NCBI GenBank assembly: GCA_000434115.1
Contig: FR894005.1
Location: 1-17,171 of the forward strand
Reading direction: 5' to 3'
Length of the DNA: 17,171 bases
DNA from: Roseburia sp. CAG:309
GTDB taxonomy: Bacteria; Bacillota; Clostridia; Lachnospirales; Lachnospiraceae
The notes beneath the pieces are model-generated. The model had not been told where the DNA came from. It saw only the letters and a list, made by a program, of their open reading frames with translations, and did not search any database. The translations under genes and the position numbers were made by a program. Below, one piece after another: positions 1 to 6,245 of this stretch (position 1 is the first letter of the stretch; each line of letters starts with the position of its first letter).

Positions 1-154
1 ATGTCAGTGGAAACATAGATAATGACACAATCAGAATCCACGTCATATAAAATATATTCTTATGCTTTTTAGTCGTTGGCACAAAGGTATCCTGAAACAG
101 AAAAAAGCATATCACTTCCATGAGAACAATAACAAAACTCTGCATGTATTCCAT
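1..154 (-). CDS. Membrane sensor, probable histidine kinase (5' end only)
   Basis: The first 51 codons of a minus-strand gene that runs off the left edge. Its ATG directly follows the TAA stop of the upstream response regulator, with AGAGGTGA seven bases before the start, so the two are translationally linked. The visible peptide is strongly hydrophobic: one membrane segment at about residues 7-20, a short polar stretch with lysines (about 28-34), and a second hydrophobic segment at about 35-50. This is how the multi-pass sensor domain of AgrC-like (GHKL) histidine kinases begins, and such kinases are the usual partners of LytTR regulators. No kinase motif lies inside the window, so the kinase call rests on gene order and membrane topology. 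Confidence 0.6.
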   Translation of the reverse strand, partial: MEYMQSFVIVLMEVICFFLFQDTFVPTTKKHKNIFYMTWILIVSLSMFPLT

Positions 155-886
155 TTAAAAATCACCTCTTTTGCGTAGATAATTTTTTCGCACCTCATTT
201 TTAAGGTATTTCGGAAAATGCAGCATGGTTCCGTCTATAAGTACCACATCCTGATCCAGCAGTTTTTCAACATGATTCACATTTACCAGAAAACTTTTCT
301 GAATCCTAAGCATATCATCGGAAGCGATTTCTTTCTCAATATCATCAAGCTTTTTGTATAGACTGTATTCATCTATCTTTCCACGGGAAAGTACATGGAA
401 TACTGCCCGGTGATCCTTGTATTCTATATACACAATATTGCTTACACGAATTGCCATATCTCCGACTTTGGAAAATTTGTAAGTAATTACTTTATGATCT
501 TTCTTAATTCTTCTCAAGATATTTTTCAAGGCTTCCCGCAAATCCGCTTCCATTTTTTCATAATCTTTTATTACGTACCAGCTTGCCTGTACCTGATAAC
601 CGGTTGTAGCATATTTTACATACGCGGTAACAAATACCAAAAAAACATCCTCACCGTATTTGCGAAGATATCTTGCCGTTTCAATGCCATTAAGTTCCTT
701 CATCTGCATATCTAAAAACACGATATCGTAGTCCCCTACTTTTTCCTTCAACTGCACAAATTCCTCGCCGGAGTAGAACTCATCCACATGATGATCCACC
801 TTTTGCTCTGTCAAAAATGCTTTTACAATCTCCGAAATACGCTCTACAAATATCTTTTCATCATCACATATTGCTATCTTTACCAT
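155..886 (-). CDS. LytTR-family response regulator (AgrA/ComE type)
   Basis: A 243-aa two-component response regulator. The N-terminal receiver domain (about 1-125) has the acidic pair D8-D9, the phosphoacceptor D59 in the run VFLDM, T87, and K107 in the segment YVIKD. That K is normally followed by P, so Lys-Asp here is a small departure. The C-terminal part (about 134-240) is a LytTR DNA-binding domain with the typical 'RIQKSFLVNVNHV' strand-helix region. The open frame extends 42 codons further upstream, but the ATG at 886 is chosen. It starts the canonical receiver sequence (MVKIAICDDE), has AGAAGGGG before it, and lies downstream of a good promoter that sits inside the longer frame. The partner sensor follows with no gap. 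The regulated genes are unknown; peptide or stress signalling is typical of the family. Confidence 0.93.
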   Translation of the reverse strand: MVKIAICDDEKIFVERISEIVKAFLTEQKVDHHVDEFYSGEEFVQLKEKVGDYDIVFLDMQMKELNGIETARYLRKYGEDVFLVFVTAYVKYATTGYQVQASWYVIKDYEKMEADLREALKNILRRIKKDHKVITYKFSKVGDMAIRVSNIVYIEYKDHRAVFHVLSRGKIDEYSLYKKLDDIEKEIASDDMLRIQKSFLVNVNHVEKLLDQDVVLIDGTMLHFPKYLKNEVRKNYLRKRGDF

Positions 887-934
887 AAACAGCCCCTTCT
901 TTCGCGCTTTTTTATCCTTTCTGTATTTTGTAAT

Positions 935-963
935 ATTATACCATTTCTTTCGGAATTTGTGAA
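935..963 (-). promoter_or_regulatory. Sigma-A promoter of the LytTR regulator gene
   Basis: On the minus strand TTCACA (958-963) is separated by 17 bases from TATAAT (935-940), with a TG extension before the -10 box. The predicted start is near 928, leaving a leader of about 40 bases before the ATG at 886. Confidence 0.75.
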
Positions 964-982
964 TAGACAGCTTACACATAAA

Positions 983-1052
983 GTTACAAATTCTTAGTGC
1001 TTTACTTGACATTTTTCAAAAAAATATGCACAATAACATTAATTTTTGTAAC
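983..1052. promoter_or_regulatory. Inverted pair of TGTAAC boxes between divergent regulators
   Basis: GTTACAAA at 983-990 and TTTGTAAC at 1045-1052 are perfect inverted copies lying between the divergently transcribed LytTR regulator and ECF sigma genes. They frame the candidate sigma-gene promoter. An AAC-containing -35 element is common for ECF sigma factors, so one copy could be an ECF -35 box, but no convincing CGT-type -10 follows at 16-17 bases. A regulator binding pair is the other possibility. Confidence 0.3.
1006..1034 (+). promoter_or_regulatory. Possible promoter of the ECF sigma/anti-sigma operon
   Basis: A perfect -35 box TTGACA (1006-1011) is followed after 17 bases by CACAAT (1029-1034), which matches only four of six consensus positions. 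The start would be near 1041, about 64 bases before the ATG. Confidence 0.35.
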
Positions 1053-1104
1053 AAATTTTACTTTTTTGACACTAATAGATAGAACAACGAAAGGAGATCC
1101 TATT

Positions 1105-1584
1105 ATGCTTTCTATGGAAGACGTCTACCGAGAACACTCGCATATGGTATACCAATATCTTCTTTCGCTTTCTCATGATGCCGATCTGGCAGAGGAACTG
1201 ACACAGGAAACTTTCTATCAGGCAATCCGAAGAATAGATTATTTCAATGCAGAAAGCAAGGTGTCTACGTGGCTATGTGGCATTGCTAAAAATCTATTTT
1301 ATGCCTATTTGAGGAAACATCCTCCGACAGAAATATTAGATGAAAACAGCACACTTTGTAAAAGTGCAGAATCAGAAGTAATGTCCTCGTTGGATAAAAT
1401 GGATTTGTTAAAACAAATTCATCTTCTGAAAGAACCCGGACGCGAAGTGATTCATCTCCGTCTGTATGGCAATCTGTCTTATGCAGAGATTGGCGAAATC
1501 ATGGGAAAATCTGAAAACTGGGCACGTGTGACATTTTACCGCGCCAAAGAACAATTGCGAAAGGAGCTTCAAAATGACAAATAA
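1105..1584 (+). CDS. RNA polymerase ECF (sigma-70 family) sigma factor
   Basis: A 159-aa group 4 sigma factor with only regions 2 and 4. Region 2 (about 6-71) contains the DLAEELTQETFYQA helix and the STWLCGIAKNLFYAYLR segment used for -10 recognition and core binding. Region 4 (about 99-154) carries the helix-turn-helix with YGNLSYAEIGEIMGKSE and the following WARVTFYRAKEQL recognition helix. The start at 1105 is preceded by AAGGAG at 1091-1096. The open frame runs further upstream, but that part is hydrophobic and unlike sigma factors. The gene overlaps the anti-sigma gene by 11 bases, a sign of coupled synthesis. It probably directs a small envelope- or stress-related regulon. The exact ECF subgroup cannot be told from the sequence alone. 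Confidence 0.92.
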   Translation: MLSMEDVYREHSHMVYQYLLSLSHDADLAEELTQETFYQAIRRIDYFNAESKVSTWLCGIAKNLFYAYLRKHPPTEILDENSTLCKSAESEVMSSLDKMDLLKQIHLLKEPGREVIHLRLYGNLSYAEIGEIMGKSENWARVTFYRAKEQLRKELQNDK

Positions 1585-2554
1585 TACCTCTCTTCCCTGC
1601 GATATTGTGCAGGACCTTTTGCCCTCATATGTAGATGGCATTTTAAGTGACACCGGCACTTGCGCTGTTGCCAAACATTTACAATCCTGCAAAGCCTGCC
1701 ACGATATGTATGATGATATGGTAACCGATGAATTGCGCCAAGACAATACAGACCAGCAGGAAAAAGAAATCGATTATCTCAAAAAAGTCCGCTCAAAAAC
1801 CAAACATTTTACCCTCGCTGCGATCCTGATCGCAGTCCTTCTGGCAGCAAGCGGCACCGCTGTTTATTTTCTGATATTTAGTGGAGAATACATTTTAAAT
1901 AGCGTAAAATATAGCCTTCAAGTTTCTTCAAATTCCTTGAAAATAGAGGGCATTCTGCCAGATGACTTTACAACAGGAACGCAGAAAATAGAAGAAAAAG
2001 ACGGTGTCATTTCACTTACTTTGCCAGCCAAAAAGAAGACGTTTTTATCTTTTCACAAAAATTATAACGTTTCCTACACTTCCAAAGCGGCAATTCGCGA
2101 AGTTCGTGTAAATGGAGATATCCTCTGGCAGGATGGAACATCGATCACCGCTTACGTGAACCGGGTTTACAAGAGCAAACATCCTTACATTGGTTCGGCT
2201 TCCGACAATGCTTCTTTGGCTCTTGCTCTTGGTGTCGAAGATTCTTTCGGCGGTTTTACTTCAAAACTCCAAACCAGCAAGCAGCCTTACGGCTGGACTA
2301 TCTGTCTTAGCGAACCGCAGACCGCCGCCGAAGAGATCCTGCGCAAAAAGATGACAACTTATGCTTATGCCATCCTTGCTTTGATCGACAATGTAGATTC
2401 CATCACTTGGGAGTATAGTGATACCTCGGCACAAAGCCACACCTACACAATAACTACGGAGGAGGCAAACAAGCAACTCGGCAATGACATCAAAAAAACC
2501 GCAGAAACTATCTGCGACTTTCAAAAATTTGCAAGGGAAATCGGATTGGAGTGA
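1574..2554 (+). CDS. Zinc-finger transmembrane anti-sigma factor
   Basis: A 326-aa partner of the preceding ECF sigma factor. The N-terminal zinc-binding anti-sigma domain (ZAS, zf-HC2 type) shows C9, H35, C39 and C42 in the usual C...HxxxCxxC arrangement, with the 'DLLPSYVDGILS' helix between. One membrane segment lies at about 79-103, placing residues 1-78 in the cytoplasm and about 220 residues outside. The outer domain is a beta-rich stretch of no family I recognise. ATG at 1574 lies inside the end of the sigma gene, with AAGGAG at 1561-1566. The expected mechanism is inhibition of the sigma factor at the membrane until an envelope signal releases it. No hairpin-plus-T-run terminator is visible after the stop. 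Confidence 0.88.
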   Translation: MTNNTSLPCDIVQDLLPSYVDGILSDTGTCAVAKHLQSCKACHDMYDDMVTDELRQDNTDQQEKEIDYLKKVRSKTKHFTLAAILIAVLLAASGTAVYFLIFSGEYILNSVKYSLQVSSNSLKIEGILPDDFTTGTQKIEEKDGVISLTLPAKKKTFLSFHKNYNVSYTSKAAIREVRVNGDILWQDGTSITAYVNRVYKSKHPYIGSASDNASLALALGVEDSFGGFTSKLQTSKQPYGWTICLSEPQTAAEEILRKKMTTYAYAILALIDNVDSITWEYSDTSAQSHTYTITTEEANKQLGNDIKKTAETICDFQKFAREIGLE

Positions 2555-2561
2555 GATTTGC

Positions 2562-2643
2562 CGCCGAGGCGCAGCCGAGGGGGCGCTTCCTTGCACCACT
2601 GCAATGACTTGCTTTTCCAGCTTCTTACCAGCTCAAAAAGCAA
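2562..2643. other. Short intergenic stretch with direct and inverted repeats
   Basis: Between the convergent anti-sigma and Hcp-like genes lies GC-rich sequence with GCCGAGG twice, separated by CGCA, then a small hairpin (TTGCA/TGCAA around 2591-2604) and an 8-bp inverted repeat (TTGCTTTT at 2609-2616, AAAAGCAA at 2636-2643). None is followed by a clear T-run, so a terminator here is not established. Confidence 0.3.
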
Positions 2644-2644
2644 C

Positions 2645-3226
2645 CTACGTCGCCTGGTTTCCGTTGCAGGTTGCCTCCCCCCCAAAACCCCTGGCTTCCT
2701 CCAGCACCGGTGCAAGTTCTTCGCACGTAAAATCATAACTGATAATAGACAACGCCTTATAAAAGAAAAACACCCGCTCCGGGTCCGTCGCCAAAGTACA
2801 AGCGCCCACACCGCCATATGTGTCACTCGCCTCCGCGCCAACACTGTCGTTCCTAGCTGTGCTGCCCTCGCTTTCTTTCCATATTTTTACAGCCATTGCC
2901 TGGATCAACCCCAGAAGTTCACGCTTCATCTTTTGCTCTTTTCCCTCGCCAGCAATTTCTTTCATGTCAAAATCCGAGGTATTGCCGCAAGGTGCCGCAC
3001 AAAGGCGGCACCCCGGGGAAACTGTGTATTTTTCGTCGCGGACTTTGGCAATGAATGACGCCAGATCAGCCTCCGTAAGATCTCCGTCAGGAAAATCCGG
3101 GGATGTCATAGCCAGTCCTTCCACCACGATAGCATCTGTATTTTCTGTTTTAGGATTTGTTCCACAGGCCTTTACCAAACCGATCAGCGCGCCTGTCAGC
3201 AGATCCTGTAACTCCTTTTTCTGCAT
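2645..3226 (-). CDS. Small Hcp-like helical protein with an Fe-S cysteine motif
   Basis: A 193-aa protein of unproven function. Residues about 5-65 read like the first helical bundle of hybrid cluster protein (Hcp/prismane): LQDLL-AL-GL near 6-17, then the 'glamTspDF' turn near 37-45 and a helix ending near 65. The pattern recurs at about 103-180 (LLGLIQA, then [16 protein letters not shown]), so the protein looks like a duplicated two-helix unit. Between the halves is a CxxCxxxC motif (C73, C76, C80) that could hold an Fe-S cluster. A polar insert spans about 119-148. Full Hcp is about 550 residues; here its catalytic cluster domains are absent. The start at 3226 has AAAGGG upstream. It is the second gene after the ferredoxin-like gene, 60 bases away. 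A GGGGGGG run near the 3' end makes the last dozen residues sensitive to a base-calling slip. Confidence 0.6.
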   Translation of the reverse strand: MQKKELQDLLTGALIGLVKACGTNPKTENTDAIVVEGLAMTSPDFPDGDLTEADLASFIAKVRDEKYTVSPGCRLCAAPCGNTSDFDMKEIAGEGKEQKMKRELLGLIQAMAVKIWKESEGSTARNDSVGAEASDTYGGVGACTLATDPERVFFFYKALSIISYDFTCEELAPVLEEARGFGGEATCNGNQAT

Positions 3227-3286
3227 CTATTTCCCTTTCTTCCAAAAACAGTATCATTCCTAGAAACGGTGTCAAGCCAGTTTCCA

Positions 3287-4132
3287 TCAATCCAGTTTCT
3301 TTCCGTCAATTGAAATCGTTACGACCTGCCATGGAATAAACTTGCCACTCTCCTGAATTGCTTTTTTCGCCGCCATTTCGAGACCGCCACAGCAAGGAAC
3401 TTCCATGCGCACAATTGTCACTTCTTTGATATCATTGTCGCGGATGATTGTCGTCAGTTTCTCGCTGTAATCAATATCATCCAGTTTCGGACAGCCGATG
3501 ATCGTTACCTTGCCGCGCATAAATTCCTGGTGCATATTAGCATAAGCATAAGCGGTGCAATCCGCCGCGATCAGGAGCTTTGCTCCATTAAAATACGGTG
3601 CATTGGTTGGTACAAGTTTGATCTGGCATGGCCATTGGGCAAGCTGGGAAACGGGTGCTTTAACAAAATTAATTTCCCCCGCCAAAACATCCTCTTTCTC
3701 TGCCTGCTGGCGAAGCATACGCATACGGCTTCCCGGACAGCCGCCAGTCGGCTGAGGTGTTGCCTCAGTTGATTGGGATGCCCTATCTGCCGGCTGAGAT
3801 GTTGAACCTGCCTGAGATGCCGCGTGTTCGGAAGACGCCGCACCTACCGCCGTTTCTGAAACTTCCGGTTTTCCATCCTTTTGTTGTGCGGCGCGTTTTT
3901 TCATATTTTCTTTTACCGCTTCTTCGTCGTATGCCGCTGCCTCACGCTCAACAAACTTGATTGCTCCCGTCGGACACGTTGGGAGGCAGTCGCCAAGTCC
4001 GTCACAATAATCATCGCGGAGAAGTTTTGCTTTTCCATCCACCATTCCGATTGCACCTTCGTGACAGGCAGAGGCGCAGGCGCCGCATCCATTACATTTA
4101 TCTTCATTTATTTGAATAATTCTACGTACCAT
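3287..4132 (-). CDS. 4Fe-4S ferredoxin-domain protein with C-terminal PCCGG domain
   Basis: A protein of 281 aa from the chosen start. A complete [4Fe-4S] motif CxxCxxCxxxC is at C13, C16, C19, C23. A second site has only three cysteines in the pattern Cx5CxxxCP (C43, C49, C53). An Ala/Ser/Thr/Gln-rich linker spans about 80-130, then GCPGSRMRML. A C-terminal domain (about 160-280) has C192, C214 and a Cys pair in VPCCGG (C247-C248). Proteins of this type sit beside hybrid cluster protein genes in Clostridia and are thought to carry electrons. ATGs at 4174, 4144 and 4132 are in frame. The predicted transcription start near 4166 excludes 4174. The ATG at 4132 starts at the ferredoxin fold, but 4144 is nearly as likely given the AAGGAAGG just before it. 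The Hcp-like gene follows. Confidence 0.85.
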   Translation of the reverse strand: MVRRIIQINEDKCNGCGACASACHEGAIGMVDGKAKLLRDDYCDGLGDCLPTCPTGAIKFVEREAAAYDEEAVKENMKKRAAQQKDGKPEVSETAVGAASSEHAASQAGSTSQPADRASQSTEATPQPTGGCPGSRMRMLRQQAEKEDVLAGEINFVKAPVSQLAQWPCQIKLVPTNAPYFNGAKLLIAADCTAYAYANMHQEFMRGKVTIIGCPKLDDIDYSEKLTTIIRDNDIKEVTIVRMEVPCCGGLEMAAKKAIQESGKFIPWQVVTISIDGKKLD

Positions 4133-4156
4133 TTGTACATTCATCCTTCCTTTTTG

Positions 4157-4185
4157 TTGATTTTGTGATTTCATTATAGTAAAAT
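4157..4185 (+). promoter_or_regulatory. Possible promoter of the Crp/Fnr-type regulator gene
   Basis: TTGATT (4157-4162) and TAAAAT (4180-4185) are 17 bases apart. A start near 4192 would put the GTTATAAC palindrome just downstream, where a bound regulator could block its own transcription. Confidence 0.45.
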
Positions 4186-4201
4186 AAAAATAAAAAATCG
4201 G
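4173..4201 (-). promoter_or_regulatory. Activator-type promoter of the ferredoxin/Hcp-like operon
   Basis: On the minus strand a perfect -10 TATAAT (4173-4178) has no recognisable -35 at 17 bases (CCGATT). A good -10 with a missing -35 is typical of promoters that need a bound activator. The predicted start is 4166. Confidence 0.6.
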
Positions 4202-4203
4202 TG

Positions 4204-4211
4204 GTTATAAC
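4204..4211. promoter_or_regulatory. Operator-like palindrome GTTATAAC at -41.5
   Basis: A perfect 8-bp palindrome, imperfectly extended to 12 bases (4202-4213), lies between the divergent Crp/Fnr and ferredoxin genes. Its centre is 41.5 bases upstream of the start predicted from the minus-strand -10 box, the standard class II position for Crp/Fnr activators. The regulator gene is next door, so it is the natural candidate to bind. Confidence 0.55.
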
Positions 4212-4228
4212 AACGAAAGGAGAAAAAA

Positions 4229-4894
4229 TTGAAAAAAATTATCAGACAATTATCGAACAATGCGATTTTTCAAGATTTTGACGAAAATGACTGGCATAGA
4301 TTAGAGACTCTTTCTTTATTAAGAAAGAAATCTTATAATAAGGGAGAAATTCTATTTTCCATGGGAGAAAACACCAGCGAAATAGGCATTATAATAGACG
4401 GTAGCGTAGTTATTGAAAACAACGATATTTTAGGTAATTCAACCATATTAAATAAGTTGGAAACAGGAGATGTTTTTGCAGAAACTTATGCCATCACAGA
4501 GACGCCTATGATGGTAGATGTTGTCGCTGCGCAGGCATGCAGGATTGTATTTTTTAATGTGCGGAATTTGTTGGAAAATACAAAAAATTCTCCTCTTGCA
4601 CAGAAAATCACACGCAATCTTCTCTTTATTTCCATGCAGAAAAATCTTGTCCTGTCCAGCCGTATTTTCTGCACTTCGCCAAAGACAATCCGCGAACGGC
4701 TTGCGATCTATTTTTCGGAGCAGGTCACACGCACCGGAAGTACCTCTTTTGATATCCCATTCAACCGTCAGCAGATGGCGGATTATCTCAATCTTGACCG
4801 CAGTGCACTCTCCAAAGAACTTGGCAAAATGCAGGAAGAGGGGTTGATCCGATATCGAAAAAATCATTTTGAAATGATAAAATTTAACATTTGA
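4229..4894 (+). CDS. Crp/Fnr-family transcriptional regulator
   Basis: A 221-aa regulator. The N-terminal cyclic-nucleotide-binding-like beta barrel covers about 12-115 (YNKGEILFSMGE, then IGIIIDGSV). A linking helix follows (about 120-145), then a winged helix-turn-helix (about 150-215) with the recognition region FNRQQMADYLNLDRSALSKE. It starts with TTG; AAAGGAG at 4217-4222 is six bases upstream and no better ATG is in frame. Only two cysteines (C104, C148) are present, so an FNR-style [4Fe-4S] sensor is unlikely; a haem or small-molecule signal is more plausible. It is divergent from a ferredoxin/Hcp-like pair. HcpR-type members of this superfamily control hcp genes in response to nitric oxide or nitrite, which makes a nitrosative-stress role likely but unproven. 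Confidence 0.9.
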   Translation: MKKIIRQLSNNAIFQDFDENDWHRLETLSLLRKKSYNKGEILFSMGENTSEIGIIIDGSVVIENNDILGNSTILNKLETGDVFAETYAITETPMMVDVVAAQACRIVFFNVRNLLENTKNSPLAQKITRNLLFISMQKNLVLSSRIFCTSPKTIRERLAIYFSEQVTRTGSTSFDIPFNRQQMADYLNLDRSALSKELGKMQEEGLIRYRKNHFEMIKFNI

Positions 4895-4918
4895 TTTTGT
4901 AGTGATTCAGCCCCTCCC

Positions 4919-5046
4919 GCTCATTATATCGTGAACTCGCACTTCGTGCTTTCTCGCCGGTTACACCGGCTGTTCACTCAATAATGGCACAAGAAAAACA
5001 AATGCCTGCTTTGCAGTCGCTTGTTTTTCTTATGTGCTCATTATAT
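4919..5046. repeat. Nested palindromic intergenic element flanked by direct repeats
   Basis: GCTCATTATAT occurs at 4919-4929 and again at 5036-5046. Between them, CATTAT/ATAATG (4922-4927, 4981-4986) and GTGAAC/GTTCAC (4931-4936, 4972-4977) form an outer stem. Inside it are two complete hairpins, GCAC-TTC-GTGC (4939-4949) and GCCGGT-TAC-ACCGGC (4956-4970), giving a three-way-junction shape. A second long hairpin follows at 4991-5031. It lies between convergent genes and resembles bacterial interspersed palindromic elements; copy number elsewhere cannot be judged here. Confidence 0.6.
4991..5031. terminator. Bidirectional terminator between convergent genes
   Basis: AAGAAAAACAA (4991-5001) pairs perfectly with TTGTTTTTCTT (5021-5031). 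The interior holds a further CTGC-TTT-GCAG hairpin (5006-5016). The 3' arm is T-rich on either strand, so it can end transcripts of the Crp/Fnr gene and of the nine-gene minus-strand operon. The stem is A/T rich, so termination strength is uncertain. Confidence 0.65.
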
Positions 5047-5060
5047 GCTGAATTGCTGCC

Positions 5061-6245
5061 TTAATTTTTATATTCCTCGGCAAGAGTCTTAAATGCCGGC
5101 AAGGCACGTTCAATCTGCTCCGTCGAAATACAATACGAGATGCGGACGTGCTCCGGACAGCCAAATTCGGTTCCCGGTACAAGAATCAGATTGTGTTCTA
5201 CTGCCTTTTTACAAAATGCGTAGTCGTCCGGTTCGAGTGATTTTGGAAACAGATAAAAAGCTCCATCCGGTTTCACGCATGAAAATCCAAGGTCGGTAAG
5301 AGCATTGTAGAGAAGATCACGGTTTCTGCGGTAAATGCTCATATCTGCGACATCCTCGTGGCACTTCTTCATAAGAAGCTGGAACATTGTCGGGGTGTTG
5401 ACGTAACTGAGGACACGCGCTGCCCCGGAAACTGCCTTTTTGATCGAATCAAACTCATCAATCTCCGACGGCATAACAAGATAGCCCATTCGCTCGCCGG
5501 GGATGGAAAGACATTTGCTGTAAGAATAGCACACAAGTGTATTGCGATAAAAGTTCGGAATATACGGAACTTCTACATCGTAGGCAATTTCTCGGTACGG
5601 CTCATCCGCGATAATATAAATTGCGTGGCCGTATTCCTTTTCTTTTTTTGCCAGTATTTCACATATATTTTTAATCGTTTCTTTCGAATAAACGGCACCG
5701 GACGGATTGTTTGGCGAGTTCACGATAACGCCTTTCGTTTTCTCCGTAATTGCCTTTTCAAATGTGTCCGGGTCGATCTGGAAATCTTCCGTCCGCGAAG
5801 GCACGGCGACAAATTTGACACCGATTGTTTCCAGATAAAAACGGTATTCCGGAAAATATGGGGCAAACGAGATAAATTCATCTCCCGGATTGCACAACGC
5901 ACGAAAACAAATGTTAAGCGCGCACGCAGCGCCAACGGTGAAATACAGATTTTCTCTGGTAAAATGTGTGCCGTAACGGTCATTCAATCCTTCGGCAATC
6001 GCATCTCTCGCTTCCTCGTCGCCGGCTGACGTTGTGTAACCATGAAGATGGAATGGATTTTCCGTTTCCAAAAGATGCATCAACTCTTCTTTTACACATT
6101 CCGGCGTCGGAACATTGGGATTTCCAATACAAAAATTGTAAACATTTTCCTCGCCGACAACCTTGCTCCGTTCAAGGGCAAGATCAAACATTTCTCGGAT
6201 TGCCGAACTCTTACTTCCAATATTTGTATATTCTTTTGAAATCAT
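5061..6245 (-). CDS. Class I/II PLP-dependent aminotransferase
   Basis: A 394-aa fold-type I aminotransferase of the aspartate aminotransferase superfamily. The PLP-binding lysine is K244 in SYSKCLSIPGERMG. Also visible are N180 in NSPNNPSG, D214 and Y217 in ADEPYRE, R252 (phosphate contact), and R368 in HVRISYC, which binds the substrate carboxylate. It therefore acts on an amino acid with a free alpha-carboxylate; the side-chain preference is not readable. The start at 6245 is chosen because GGAGG is six bases upstream and the ATG overlaps the TGA of the kinase gene as ATGA. An ATG two codons earlier touches the ribosome binding site. It is the last gene of the nine-gene operon and probably supplies or consumes the amino group in that pathway. 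Confidence 0.92.
   Translation of the reverse strand: MISKEYTNIGSKSSAIREMFDLALERSKVVGEENVYNFCIGNPNVPTPECVKEELMHLLETENPFHLHGYTTSAGDEEARDAIAEGLNDRYGTHFTRENLYFTVGAACALNICFRALCNPGDEFISFAPYFPEYRFYLETIGVKFVAVPSRTEDFQIDPDTFEKAITEKTKGVIVNSPNNPSGAVYSKETIKNICEILAKKEKEYGHAIYIIADEPYREIAYDVEVPYIPNFYRNTLVCYSYSKCLSIPGERMGYLVMPSEIDEFDSIKKAVSGAARVLSYVNTPTMFQLLMKKCHEDVADMSIYRRNRDLLYNALTDLGFSCVKPDGAFYLFPKSLEPDDYAFCKKAVEHNLILVPGTEFGCPEHVRISYCISTEQIERALPAFKTLAEEYKN

Noticed and set aside
887..1012. N-terminal extension of the LytTR regulator to an ATG at 1012
   Set aside because: The predicted promoter at 935-963 lies inside it, the added residues are not part of the receiver fold, and a good ribosome site precedes 886.
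2521..2844. Minus-strand frame of 107 codons, and plus-strand frames near 2484-3263
   Set aside because: They overlap the Hcp-like gene in other frames or on the other strand and lack plausible ribosome sites and protein features.
5358..6029. Plus-strand open frame of 223 codons
   Set aside because: Antisense to the class I aminotransferase; its product is Arg/Phe/Ile-rich without motif order. It is a shadow frame.
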